From contig JAUCBJ010001752.1 of assembly GCA_032718475.1 (NCBI GenBank), positions 1 to 27,500 on the forward strand: 27,500 nucleotides of DNA, read 5' to 3'. The stretch is from Nemertoderma westbladi. Its lineage: Eukaryota; Xenacoelomorpha; Nemertodermatida; Nemertodermatidae. The position numbers and the translations under genes were made by a program. The notes below the pieces were generated by a model. That model was not told the DNA's origin and did not search any database. It saw only the letters and a program-made list of their open reading frames with translations. Below, piece after piece: positions 7,907 to 18,850 of the stretch (positions within the stretch are counted from its first letter, which is position 1; each line of letters starts with the position of its first letter).

Positions 7907-10900
7907 ATGCCATCAATTGCCAGAACACCGGTTAAATTAAAAAGCCGGCTACCGATTCTTTGTCAACCCAATCAAGCTGAGCATAGGCCTCGACCATACA
8001 CTAGGAGCCGTGGGCCAATCGCTAAAGCAACGATCACGAATTTATCTGGACCCGAGGCGACGGTTTCGAGTTTATCGGGATCTGGGGCGACGATCACGAA
8101 ATTATCTGGACCCGAGCCAAAGGTTTCGAGTTTACCTGGTTCTGGGGCCATGATCTCCAGTTTATCGGGACTGGAGGCGACGGTTTCGAATTCACCTGGA
8201 TCTGGGGACATGATCTCGAGTTTATCGGGACCGAAGGCGACGGTTTCGAGTTTACCTGGATCTGGGGACATGACCTCGAGTTTATCAGAACCGAAGGCGA
8301 CGGTTTCGAGTTTACCTGGATCTGGGGACATAATCTCGAGTTTATCAGAACCGAAGGCGACGGTTTCGAGTTTACCTGGATCCGGGGACATGATCTCGAG
8401 TTTACCTGGATCTGGAGCGACGATCTCGACTTCACCTGAATCTAGGGCCATATTCTCAAGTTTATCGGGACAGAAGGCGATGGTTACGAGTTTACATGGA
8501 TCTGGGGCCATGATTACGAATTTACTTGGATCTGGGACCACAATCTCGAGCTTATCTGGATCTGGGACAACAATCTCGAGTTTACCTGGATCTCGGACCA
8601 CGATCACGAGCTTACCTGGATCTGGGACCACGATTTCGAGTTTACCTGGATCTGGGACCACGATCTCGAGCTTACCTGGATCTATGACCACGATCTCGAG
8701 TTTACCTGGATCTGGGACCACGATCACGAGCTTACCTGGATCTGGGTCCACGATCTCGAGTTTACCTGGATCTCGGACCACGATCTCGAGCTTACCTGGA
8801 TCTATGACCACGATCTCGAGTTTACCTGGATCTGGGACCACGATCACGAGCTTACCTGGATCTGGGTCCACGATCTCGAGCTTAGCTGGATCTGGGGCGA
8901 CAATCTCGAGCTCACCTGGGTCTGGGGCAACGATCTCGAATTTATCGGGACTAGAGGCGACGGTTTCGAGTTCTCCTGGATCTGGGGCGACAGTTTCGAG
9001 TTTACCTGGATCCGGGGTGACGATCTCGAGTTTATCAGGACTAGAGGTGACGGTTTCGAGTTCTCCTGGATCTGGGGCGACAGTTTCGAGTTTACTTGGA
9101 TCTGGGGCATCAATCCCGAGATTACATGGATCTGGGGCGACGATCTCGAGCTCACCTGGGTCTGGGGCAACGATCTCGAGTTCATCGGGACTAGAGGCGA
9201 CGATTTCGAGTTCTCCTGGATCTGGGGCGACAGTTTCGAGTTTACCTGGATCCGGGGCGACGATCTCGAGTTTATCAGGACTAGAGGCGATGGTTTCGAG
9301 TTCTCCTGGATCTGGGGCGACAGTTTCGAGTTTACTTGAATCTAGGGCGTCGATCTCGAGATTACCTGGATCTGGGGCGACGATCTCGAGCTCACCTGGG
9401 TCTAGGGCAACGATCTCGTGTTTATCGGGACTAGAGGCGACGGTTTCGAGTTCTCCTGGATCTGGGGCGACAGTTTCGAGTTTACTTGGATCTGGGGCGT
9501 CGATCTCGAGTTTACCTGGATCCGGGGCGACGATCTCGAACTCACCTGGGTCTGGGGCAACGAACTCAGATTTATCTGCATCCGGACCAATGATAATTTC
9601 GAGTTGGAATTTAATAGGCAAGACCAGTACACCCCAATACATAAGGGAGTGTGGGGGGGTGGATGACAACCCCGTGTGCATGACTCGAATGCACCAGCAA
9701 TCGGATTTGGGGTTTGAAGATATTCACAGTTCAATTTGTAAATCATATGATATAAGTAAGGCAGATATTCAAGTGCCAATTTGTGTTAATGACACTGTAC
9801 CAGTCTCACATACAATGTTTCACAATGCTACAGTACACACAAGTACTTGTACTTACCTCACTGCAGGGCTGTGTTCCAACCCCCCTTCCCACCCCATATA
9901 TGTTACCACATCTGACCCAAGAACTACTATAAATTATGTTCCAGTGTGTCTTGTTAATACCTCACAACCTACTGATCCACTATTTCAAAACACAGTCTGT
10001 AACGTCGCCACCCCATACGGTGATACTATCATGCACACAACCAGTAGATCTCACCATTGTCAATCAACATATAATCCCCCCCACACTCACTCTACGGTTA
10101 ATAATGTCACCGACATACGACCAACCCAATCAACCGCTACCCCAACTAATAAGTACAACAATACGCTGGTAACTAACAGGCCTGCTAGCACAGTGGACCC
10201 ACCAGAGGGGAGTATTGACGAAGTGTTGCCCGAGCTGCAAACCACAGACAGGCCCATAAACAAAGTCTTGGTAGAAGACCTTACATCTGATGGTCGCTGG
10301 ATAGTTAGAGATAAGCCCACAATTAGAGAGCTCACGTACCCTGTAAACAAGACCTTAAAACTCATTGACACTGTGACTCCTGCTATGAATTCTAGGAAAT
10401 GTACCACAAAAGAGGCACCATTAAAAAGAAAGGGAGGGAAAAATAATAACAAAGTCCCAGTTAATAAGGAAGCCCTCAATAAGGGACCGATCAGACACAA
10501 CAGTAAGGGAAAACCTGCCTCTATAGGAGTACCCAGCAACAACTCCAACACCTGCCCTAACAATGCAGACTCTACTAGCGACATAGAAATTATCGAATCA
10601 CCAACTCCACCAACCAATGCAACAGATGTCTCCCATCTTCCCCAGTCAATTGGCACACCAGGTCTCACCCAACCCTCATCAACTGTTCGAGAGGTACCGG
10701 ATTCTGAAACTGTCGAGTGGCTGGACGAATTTATTAACGTTTTCCCAGACTCCCACAATAGCTATAATGAACAGGACATAATCAATGCTGCAACACGTAA
10801 GCCAAGAACAACTGGCCTTACACTACTTAAACCCTATGACCCTGACTGGGCATACTTTGAGCCTGGTGTAAACCTCAGCACCACAATCGTCGACTCTTTT

Positions 10901-13180
10901 TTATCTATTCTCTCGCTAAATGTTGCCAACATGTCCTGCATAGACTCAGCCTTATGCTTAAAACTCCGACAGGACAAGTACGACATTGCCAGTGCAATTT
11001 CATATATCACTATAAGATGTGATATTGCAACCAAACCCATAATAGTGTTTCCAGACTGCCATTCTTCCCATTTTCTTCTACATGTAGCGAATCTTAATGA
11101 ACGATCAGTATACACCCTCTGCAGTATTAGCCCCATACAGAAAGTTAGTGAAATCTCTGTTAAAATATGTAACCTGCTCAATACTATTGACAGAATCTTG
11201 GGAAGGGAGGACCACCCATGGACTGCCAGAAAGAACACTTCTCCCTTCCCCAGCCAAAGCAACAACCATGACTGCGGAGGATTTTTATGTCTTTATGCAC
11301 TTGCCTTAGCCACTGGCAACCTAACATTGAGACCTGAACACACCTGCAGTTCTCGTCTTCGTTCATGGCTTAAAAAATGCATAACTGACATCAAAATACC
11401 AGATTTAACACTTAACACCAACTCCATTAATTATCCAAGTGAATACACCTCAACAAAACAAAGGCTGCGGACAGGAAAGTCTCCCTTTGACCCAAAGAAT
11501 ATGGCACATATTACCGAACTCTCTCAAATACCCAGGAAAGAAGCAATTCGCATAATATCTCAATCTACTCAGGAAGTCAACATGTTAACTCGGGACAATC
11601 TCATGCAAGATGCAAGGAAACTTATGTCACCTGTCCAGTGTGTAACACTACAGCTTAAACCACGTACATCACTTTTTGAGTTAGCCGTTGACATTCTAGA
11701 ACTGCTGAGATGCATACATGAACAAATTCTTACAGAACCTTGTCGTAAACGGCTGCGCAAAGCCACACCATCAGGTGAAGGGGATATCACTCTGGCAGGA
11801 CTCAGTAATGATATGAACTCAGCTGTAGCTGCAATACAGACCAGACTATGTATTCTTGAGAATGACATTGACGCACTCAAGCAGCAGAACTCTAACCTGC
11901 AAGAAGAGCTTAATCTTGAACGCAACACCAGGACAGTTATAGAGCACCATTTAAATGCTCTTACTGGGAAAATAAACAACTCACATCACCAACCAACAAC
12001 AACTAACAGCACCGCCATAGTATGCAATAGCAAACACCAAAACAACTCTGACTCAGGGAGAATAATTTCCCGCATTGTGAACCCTACACAGGTGCAGGAC
12101 AATCAGGATACAGCACCAACGAAATTGCAAACCACAGGAGAAGATCAACAGGATTTGGTGGTAATAGATCATTGGCCCACTCCCACTTGCAAAGAAATTG
12201 ACCAACCCCCTGTAACCTTACACACAGATAAATCACAATGGAACAGGGTTGTGGAGAAACATGTCAATCAACCCAGGAATAGAATGGGATGCGGCTCACA
12301 CAACTCCATACCAACCACCCTAAGTAACAAATTTGCTCCCTTGAGAGAAAATTGTGGTCCTCATTATAATACTCATCTCCAACAGCACCCAACCAAGAAG
12401 CTTCCATCCAATCATCAACCCCAAGTGCTGCCTTCTCACAACTCCATGAACAGAGTCCAGAAGCAACTAACCCAAAAGCACCAAGTGCATAATGGACCGA
12501 ATAACCAATCTGTTCCCCACACACCCTCTTATATAGACAACAGAGCAAATGATCCACCAACTACAAACTATACAAAGCATAATCTCACTAACCACCATAC
12601 AAAGGAAGCTCCCAGAGACAGAAGTTACGTAGAAAGGTTCCAATTGAAGGCCAACTACTTCAATGGCCATTCCTTCAAACAAACTTCTAATACACACCCT
12701 TCGTCAGTACCCTTTAAACTTAAATATCAAAGCAACAATGAAACCAATAATTACACCAGAGCCCCCAACCATATTCATACCTCAAACATCAAAACCTGTA
12801 ACAGTACATCAATTTTTCTTACTAACATTGACCCAATTATGTTTGAAGAGGATGTAGAAGCTTTCCTGCTTGATAAACACATAAATGTATACCAAATCAC
12901 AACAAGACGCAACCAGTTCACCCATTCTAAGATCATGCGCATCACAGTTGATAGTAAGGATGTAAACAAACTAACACATAACTTATTTTGGCCTCAAGAC
13001 AACCATTGTTATACATGGACACAGGACAGACAGAACTACTGGGAGAGGAACAATGCTCACCTTATAGGTAGAGAAGTAAACAGATGGAGACACAAACTAG
13101 AACGTCAACAGTGGGACCAAACTCTGAACAATCGCACCCATTACTCTTGGCCCATACAGAGATCTAATCAATATCTTTAG
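7907..13180 (+). CDS. LINE-A ORF1: decapeptide-repeat, Ulp1-like protease and RRM-like protein
   Basis: 1757 aa, far longer than usual LINE ORF1 proteins, which are a few hundred residues. The ATG follows an in-frame TAA about 20 nt upstream, so the start is well supported. Residues 41-560 are about 52 decapeptide repeats (SSLPGSGATI and variants). Then comes a Ser/Thr/Asn-rich linker. Residues about 1040-1135 resemble the Ulp1/SENP (C48) cysteine protease fold: SHFLLHVAN supplies a candidate His1055, PSQSNNHDCGGFLC gives Gln1117 and Cys1123. The Asp expected in the usual D-S-L motif is not evident (VYTLCS instead). Residues 1303-1355 are a leucine-rich coiled coil. Residues about 1634-1705 look like an RRM (IFLTNI, EEDVEAFLLD). 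By family knowledge it would coat LINE RNA; the protease may process or deubiquitylate/deSUMOylate, which is inference. Confidence 0.85.
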   Translation: MPSIARTPVKLKSRLPILCQPNQAEHRPRPYTRSRGPIAKATITNLSGPEATVSSLSGSGATITKLSGPEPKVSSLPGSGAMISSLSGLEATVSNSPGSGDMISSLSGPKATVSSLPGSGDMTSSLSEPKATVSSLPGSGDIISSLSEPKATVSSLPGSGDMISSLPGSGATISTSPESRAIFSSLSGQKAMVTSLHGSGAMITNLLGSGTTISSLSGSGTTISSLPGSRTTITSLPGSGTTISSLPGSGTTISSLPGSMTTISSLPGSGTTITSLPGSGSTISSLPGSRTTISSLPGSMTTISSLPGSGTTITSLPGSGSTISSLAGSGATISSSPGSGATISNLSGLEATVSSSPGSGATVSSLPGSGVTISSLSGLEVTVSSSPGSGATVSSLLGSGASIPRLHGSGATISSSPGSGATISSSSGLEATISSSPGSGATVSSLPGSGATISSLSGLEAMVSSSPGSGATVSSLLESRASISRLPGSGATISSSPGSRATISCLSGLEATVSSSPGSGATVSSLLGSGASISSLPGSGATISNSPGSGATNSDLSASGPMIISSWNLIGKTSTPQYIRECGGVDDNPVCMTRMHQQSDLGFEDIHSSICKSYDISKADIQVPICVNDTVPVSHTMFHNATVHTSTCTYLTAGLCSNPPSHPIYVTTSDPRTTINYVPVCLVNTSQPTDPLFQNTVCNVATPYGDTIMHTTSRSHHCQSTYNPPHTHSTVNNVTDIRPTQSTATPTNKYNNTLVTNRPASTVDPPEGSIDEVLPELQTTDRPINKVLVEDLTSDGRWIVRDKPTIRELTYPVNKTLKLIDTVTPAMNSRKCTTKEAPLKRKGGKNNNKVPVNKEALNKGPIRHNSKGKPASIGVPSNNSNTCPNNADSTSDIEIIESPTPPTNATDVSHLPQSIGTPGLTQPSSTVREVPDSETVEWLDEFINVFPDSHNSYNEQDIINAATRKPRTTGLTLLKPYDPDWAYFEPGVNLSTTIVDSFLSILSLNVANMSCIDSALCLKLRQDKYDIASAISYITIRCDIATKPIIVFPDCHSSHFLLHVANLNERSVYTLCSISPIQKVSEISVKICNLLNTIDRILGREDHPWTARKNTSPFPSQSNNHDCGGFLCLYALALATGNLTLRPEHTCSSRLRSWLKKCITDIKIPDLTLNTNSINYPSEYTSTKQRLRTGKSPFDPKNMAHITELSQIPRKEAIRIISQSTQEVNMLTRDNLMQDARKLMSPVQCVTLQLKPRTSLFELAVDILELLRCIHEQILTEPCRKRLRKATPSGEGDITLAGLSNDMNSAVAAIQTRLCILENDIDALKQQNSNLQEELNLERNTRTVIEHHLNALTGKINNSHHQPTTTNSTAIVCNSKHQNNSDSGRIISRIVNPTQVQDNQDTAPTKLQTTGEDQQDLVVIDHWPTPTCKEIDQPPVTLHTDKSQWNRVVEKHVNQPRNRMGCGSHNSIPTTLSNKFAPLRENCGPHYNTHLQQHPTKKLPSNHQPQVLPSHNSMNRVQKQLTQKHQVHNGPNNQSVPHTPSYIDNRANDPPTTNYTKHNLTNHHTKEAPRDRSYVERFQLKANYFNGHSFKQTSNTHPSSVPFKLKYQSNNETNNYTRAPNHIHTSNIKTCNSTSIFLTNIDPIMFEEDVEAFLLDKHINVYQITTRRNQFTHSKIMRITVDSKDVNKLTHNLFWPQDNHCYTWTQDRQNYWERNNAHLIGREVNRWRHKLERQQWDQTLNNRTHYSWPIQRSNQYL
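8027..9587 (+). repeat. 30-bp minisatellite inside ORF1 (about 52 units)
   Basis: Tandem 30-bp units keep the ORF1 frame and encode decads ending in PGSG or SGLE followed by A/T-T-I/V and S-S/N-L. There is a 60-bp superperiod in parts (8027-8500 alternates LSGPEATVSS and LPGSGATI types; 8520-8880 is dominated by GTTISSLPGS). Because 30 is a multiple of 3, an antisense frame is also open (7972-9681); I regard that as a by-product. Confidence 0.95.
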
Positions 13181-13232
13181 CAGTGAGTCGTATACTAGCA
13201 CACAACCAACGACGAAACAGGCTGGATGGAAC

Positions 13233-15137
13233 ATGGACCAAAAGGAAGCTTTGACAGTAAAATCTGACATCGATGGAGGAACCACTAGCTGTAACCCCCC
13301 TTCCATCATAATAGGGTCACTTAACACTCATGGCTTCTCATCGAACTCTACCTACATCACTAACCTGCTCAAATCATGTAATGTGTTGGGAATACAGGAG
13401 CACTGGCTCGATGAATTAGAATGTCGAACCATCCTTCAGAATCTAGATGACCATTTTCACTGTGTTTTCTCAATCAGCAATCTAATGCAGAATCCATACC
13501 GCAAACGAGGAGCTCGGGGTACTGCACTTTTCTTTAGGAAAAAATTGTTTTCAAGTTGGAATGAATTAGGGTCTGGGGATGACATCTGTGGAATACAGGC
13601 AAAACTACAGAATGCAGAATCGCCACTCATACTCCTATCATGTTATGCACCAGATGCAAGCAAGGATAGAACTATATACCACGATTTCCTTGGCAGACTC
13701 GAATCAATCCTAAGCCAACATCCTCTATCCTCCCTAATCATAATGTCGGATACAAATGCTGACCTTGGTAGACTCCAGGGAGAGAGATCTAATCATGATG
13801 TAGCTAATGAAAGAGGAAAATTTCTTAATAACTTCCTTAACAAAAACAATTTGACAGCAGTGGATACACTCAGCACTTTCACAGGACCCTGTATAACGTA
13901 TAGGGGTCATGGAGAATCTTATATCGACCATATTCTAATGGCAACTCAGGACACCAGCTTAATTACCAGTGGTCAAGTCTTTCATGAGGACCCAGTAAAC
14001 AACTATTCGGATCATACACCCCTTGTTGCAACTATTCAGCTAAAAACTAAACTGGAGGATGCGTCAGCCTCGCACTCACAACAATCGAAACGACTACTAA
14101 AATTTGCATGGAACAAAGCAACACCAAGCCAAAAACAGAAATACATGTCTTCAGTCAGCACATCCCTCAGTGAAATTGATTGTAAGCTGGCCCAGAACCA
14201 GAGCACACTGTCGACAACCCATTTGAATGAGAGGGCAGAATTGATACAATCAGTCATACTGAATGCTGCTATCCAACACATTCCAAGAATCAAAAATCGC
14301 AAGAAGACAACCAATATTTGTATTCGATCTAACATCCTCAAACGGAGATGTAAAACAACAAGAGACCTTTACGAGATTTGGTGCAAGAAAGGCAAAGATC
14401 TTGAAGATCCAGTTGCAGCTGAATTCAGGGAGTCAAAACGGTCAGCTCGACGCCTAAAGAATTTTCTTTCTAAAAATATCACTGCCAATAATATCAATCA
14501 ATGGGTCTCTTACGGTACAACAAATCCACAATATTTTTGGAGCAAGGTAAACCACAGGAAAAAGCAAGAAACAACATCACCGGAAATGCAAAGCACACTG
14601 CGATCCCACTATAATAACAAATTTAATCAAGATACAGAAAAGCTGCTCGATCCAAGAATTCAAAATAAATTAGATGAAGACTGCAAGAAAAACCCCGTGC
14701 CACACATCTCACCTCTTTCAGTAAGGCGCGCTATCATATCAATATCTACTGGAAAGGCACCCGATATCTCATCTCTAACAATAGAGCACCTCCTGCACCT
14801 CCAGCCTGACCCTGTATGTGAAATATTGGCTGATTTGGTCAATTGTTGTTTCCTACTAAAATCGGTGCCCTCTTCTTACGGAGATTCAGTCTTAAGCAGC
14901 CTATTCAAAGGTAAGGGACGGAATACTTACAACCCATCATCCTACCGGCCCATAGTATCTATCAACATTTTTGCAAAAATACTAGAACACATCCTTATAT
15001 CCAACTACCTCACAGACCTCAACAATCATAGTAACCAGATGGCTTATAAGAAGAGACATGGTACCGATCTAGCCATTGCAACTATTCTGGAATGCATAGA
15101 GTACTACCGATCCAGGGATTCACCGTTATTTATTTAA
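13233..15137 (+). pseudogene. LINE-A ORF2, first part: APE endonuclease and RT fingers
   Basis: ATG-started frame of 634 codons. Residues 25-262 are an APE-type endonuclease with all expected landmarks: Asn31 (SLNTHG), Glu56 (GIQEHW), Tyr138 (SCYAPD), Asp163 and Asn165 (SDTNAD), Asp222-His223 (YIDHIL), and Asp250-His251 (YSDHTP). A linker of about 250 residues leads into reverse transcriptase (LFKGKG, YRPIVSINIFAKILE). The frame then hits TAA at 15135-15137, in mid-RT, just before the catalytic Asp motif, which continues in the -1 frame (next entry). So the catalytic N-terminal half is intact but the protein is broken by one indel. The start is 52 nt after the ORF1 stop, in another frame, so ORF2 would need reinitiation or internal entry. 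Confidence 0.85.
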
Positions 15138-16342
15138 TTCAATTAGACATAGAGTCTGCCTTTGACAGCATTGAGTACTACACACTGGTTGACAAACTCA
15201 TCGAAAGCAGCATAAATCCACATATCATCTTAACAATTTTGGCCTATTACAAATCCAGTAAGATATTCCTTAAATTCGGTGAGATGATACAAACCAATCC
15301 CATTGCTGTAACCAAAGGTCTGAAACAGGGATCTCTACTGTCACCCACGTTATTCAACCTGTATACAGCTGACATTGTTTCTGGTATACAATCGTCAGGT
15401 CTAGGATGCTATGTAGGGCCCATCTGGTTAGGAACAATGGTTTATGCAGATGACTTTCTCCTTCTCAGTACTACCGCAACAGGTCTACGCGAAATGACGG
15501 AAGTACTACATAAAAAGGCCAACTCAGTCTCCCTATCAATCGAACACAGCAAAACAAAATGGATTTGGATTGGCAAACAATTCAGGAAAAGTAAAACACA
15601 TGAACCATCTGTCATCAACATCAATGGAACCCCGATCACAAGAAGCTCCCACCTCACCTTTCTTGGATACAAACTGCATGGATCTATAACATCTAGTCAG
15701 ATCCTCAATGAAACTATACAATCAATAGCGATTTTGTCCCAAACATTCCACTCTAAGGGATGGACTACACGTTGGCTTTGCAGTAAGACTGTCTTTAAGA
15801 TTTGGTCAACAATGTCAGTCCCTGTAATCACTTATCAACTAAAAATGAACATTGGTGCTCTCAACGATACAGATCTCGGAAAACTGGATGCCTACTACAG
15901 GAAAACTCTACGCGGTTTGCTCCATCTGGGATCCTACATTAGCAACACAACTCTCTACTGTTTATCTCGGTGCCTCCCTATCTCTACCGAGGCGTTCCGC
16001 CAGTGTCTTGGCAACTTGATGCGGGCTTTCAGTTGTCCAAATCCCACTCTGCAACTCGGATTCCGGTTGGCGTTACATAGTAATGCCCACCCTAACAGTT
16101 CACACAGGGGCATCTCTTGTGGTTATGTAAAAGCAGCTACGACTTTTCCAATTCCACGTCTTTTTTCGCTAGCCTCGTTCAAGTATGATACTAAACATAT
16201 AATTGACCGAATCAATAATGGGTGCCCTACCAATAAAGACAGGTTAACCTCGGACTTTGTAGAGAATTGCTTCCAACTGAAATCAACATCCCTGGACAAA
16301 AAGAGATCGAGAATAAGAGATTACTTGTGTGCTATTATATAA
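15092..16342 (+). pseudogene. LINE-A ORF2, second part: RT palm, thumb and C-terminus
   Basis: Continuation of ORF2 in the -1 frame. Homology takes over at about 15130, in a T/A-rich run. RT motifs follow in the right order: LDIESAFDS (first catalytic Asp), GLKQGSLLSPTLFNLY, and MVYADDFLLLS with the YADD box at 15443-15454. Then comes SKTKWIWIG, the NGTPI and FLGYKL thumb-type motif, and a C-terminal domain of about 200 residues to the stop at 16340-16342. I see no RNase H and no clear zinc knuckle at the end. The break is consistent with one missing base, so either the copy has recently died or there is an assembly error. The ATG at 15092 lies inside the overlap and is not a real start. Confidence 0.85.
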
Positions 16343-16680
16343 CGACTCGTACATACAACTTACATTTCCTAACACTGACTTCCTGTTCTGACAACACAAC
16401 GACATCAATGCCAATGTACCATCATTACCATGCTTGTACAGTACTACCTTGTATATATGTAACGTTTAGTTTGCCTGCACTGAATACGGTACCTCTTATC
16501 TGTAATTCTGGAACAACCTGTGACCACTACAAACTATTATATGGATCCTATTTCTGAATGTTTTAATGTTTATTGTTTTTATTGATGAATTTTATTGTGC
16601 AGTGCCATAAATTTTATTTAACATAATATGCAACATGTTTTTATTTGTTAATATAATTGTCGGCTCGACTGACATACCCG
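16343..16680 (+). other. LINE-A 3' UTR
   Basis: Non-coding stretch between the ORF2 stop and the simple-repeat tail; T-rich in its second half. The short ORF crossing 16267-16557 overlaps the real ORF2 end in another frame and is not called. Confidence 0.6.
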
Positions 16681-16696
16681 ATGAAATGAAATGAAA
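16681..16696 (+). repeat. ATGAA-repeat tail of LINE-A
   Basis: Three ATGAA units plus one base, ending exactly where the second 555-bp repeat begins. Simple-repeat rather than poly-A 3' ends are known for several LINE clades (CR1/L2-like and others). Confidence 0.85.
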
Positions 16697-17250
16697 TATT
16701 CTATTTAACAAATTCACGCTCTAACTGATGGGAACATTCGAAAGTGTATTACGATTCCGCTGGCTATACAGTCAAACTTTTTTTAATGTAATCCCATTTA
16801 AGTATGTATGTACGTAACAATTGATTGGTTTTATGTTCAGTAGATTTTAACATATCTTATCTAATTTCTCTAGCGCACCGCAGAGATTGCGCCAAAGAAT
16901 ACTATACCGTAATGTTGGCGCTATGAAAATGTATATTTATTATAATATTTATAATATTTTAATGTATTTATTTAGTGTATTTATTCCAAAATTCTAATTT
17001 CTAATCCATCTAGCATCTCTAGTGTGTGTGGTGGTATGGTAGGAAATATTGCATTCAACAAATTTTCTGCAGCGTGCATCTTACAAATGTTGTAGGAATA
17101 TTTAAATTATTAGGTAAATGTATTCCAACATTGTAATGATTGACAGGAGATAAGACTTGAGTCTTGACACATGTAGAAGATTACCAAAGGAGAAAAAAAT
17201 TCGGCAACAATCTTTCAGTAAGACATTTCAGCCAATTACATTGATAGACA
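16697..17250 (+). repeat. 555-bp direct repeat, downstream copy
   Basis: 554 bp, nearly identical to 7307-7861. Its left edge abuts the LINE-A tail and its right edge runs into unique sequence leading to the actin promoter. It contains no ORF of note. Content is AT-rich with a CACCGCAGAGATTGCGCC patch and a GTGTGTGGTGGTATGGTAGG patch, like ordinary flanking DNA. Confidence 0.9.
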
Positions 17251-17481
17251 CTGCGTGTAAATTGTTAAATGCCCTCTTGGCCTCCCACTTTGTAAAACTA
17301 TAATATTCTTCCCATCCCATAATGTTCGCTTATTTAACTCTTACGAAGAGAAATATATACATAATTTGAACTTGCTAGTCACACCAACTCTAGCTAACAC
17401 CTAAACCAGACATACGCCATGGGGGTCGGGCTTGCTCAAACTATTTCCTTGACTAGGTCATGGACGTATTCCGGTTGTTTG

Positions 17482-17607
17482 ATTGGTTACTTTAAAGGCG
17501 AGAATGAGGGTCTACTATTGGTTATTTCCTCCAGGACAAGATGTTGGAATCACATTGGTTAAGGAAGGTAATTGCTTATTTAAACCTTTATAGTTTCTGG
17601 TTCAGTT
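17482..17607 (+). promoter_or_regulatory. actin core and proximal promoter
   Basis: A TATA-like TATTTAAA at 17577-17584 lies about 26 bp before an arthropod-type initiator TCAGTT at 17602-17607 (predicted start at A17604). Three inverted CCAAT boxes (ATTGG) at 17482, 17517 and 17554 are spaced 35-37 bp apart. A near-CArG box ACTTTAAAGG at 17489-17498 is one base off the CC(A/T)6GG consensus typical of SRF-controlled actin promoters. The 5' UTR would be about 116 nt. The TTCAG could alternatively be a splice acceptor. Confidence 0.6.
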
Positions 17608-17623
17608 ATTTGGTAACTTCTAA

Positions 17624-18850
<1,227 letters not shown>

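Larger units (their letters stand above)
7862..16696 (+). mobile_element. LINE-A: non-LTR retrotransposon with giant protease-bearing ORF1
   Basis: An 8.8-kb non-LTR retrotransposon. The order is a short 5' leader (45 nt), ORF1 (7907-13180), a 52-nt gap, ORF2 (13233-16342, one frameshift), a 3' UTR (16343-16680) and a simple ATGAA-repeat tail (16681-16696). ORF2 has an APE-type endonuclease and a reverse transcriptase with no RNase H that I can see. Together with the simple-repeat tail, this is the pattern of CR1/L2/Jockey-like LINEs; I cannot assign the clade. ORFs are nearly intact and the flanking 555-bp direct repeats are almost identical, so the insertion looks recent. Insertion is upstream of actin, in the same orientation. 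Confidence 0.9.

Noticed and set aside
7972-9681. 569-codon antisense ORF with PDPGKLEIV-type repeats
   Set aside because: It exists because the 30-bp repeat period is a multiple of three and lacks stops in that antisense frame. The sense frame continues into recognisable ULP-like, coiled-coil and RRM-like domains, while the antisense frame leads nowhere.
10087-10758. 223-codon minus-strand ORF
   Set aside because: Opposite strand of LINE-A ORF1, with no motif; the sense frame is clearly the coding one.
7307-17250. LTR retrotransposon with 555-bp LTRs
   Set aside because: The repeats do not start TG or end CA, there is no primer-binding site or polypurine tract, and the enclosed genes are LINE-type (APE endonuclease, RT without protease-integrase order) with a simple-repeat tail at the inner border.
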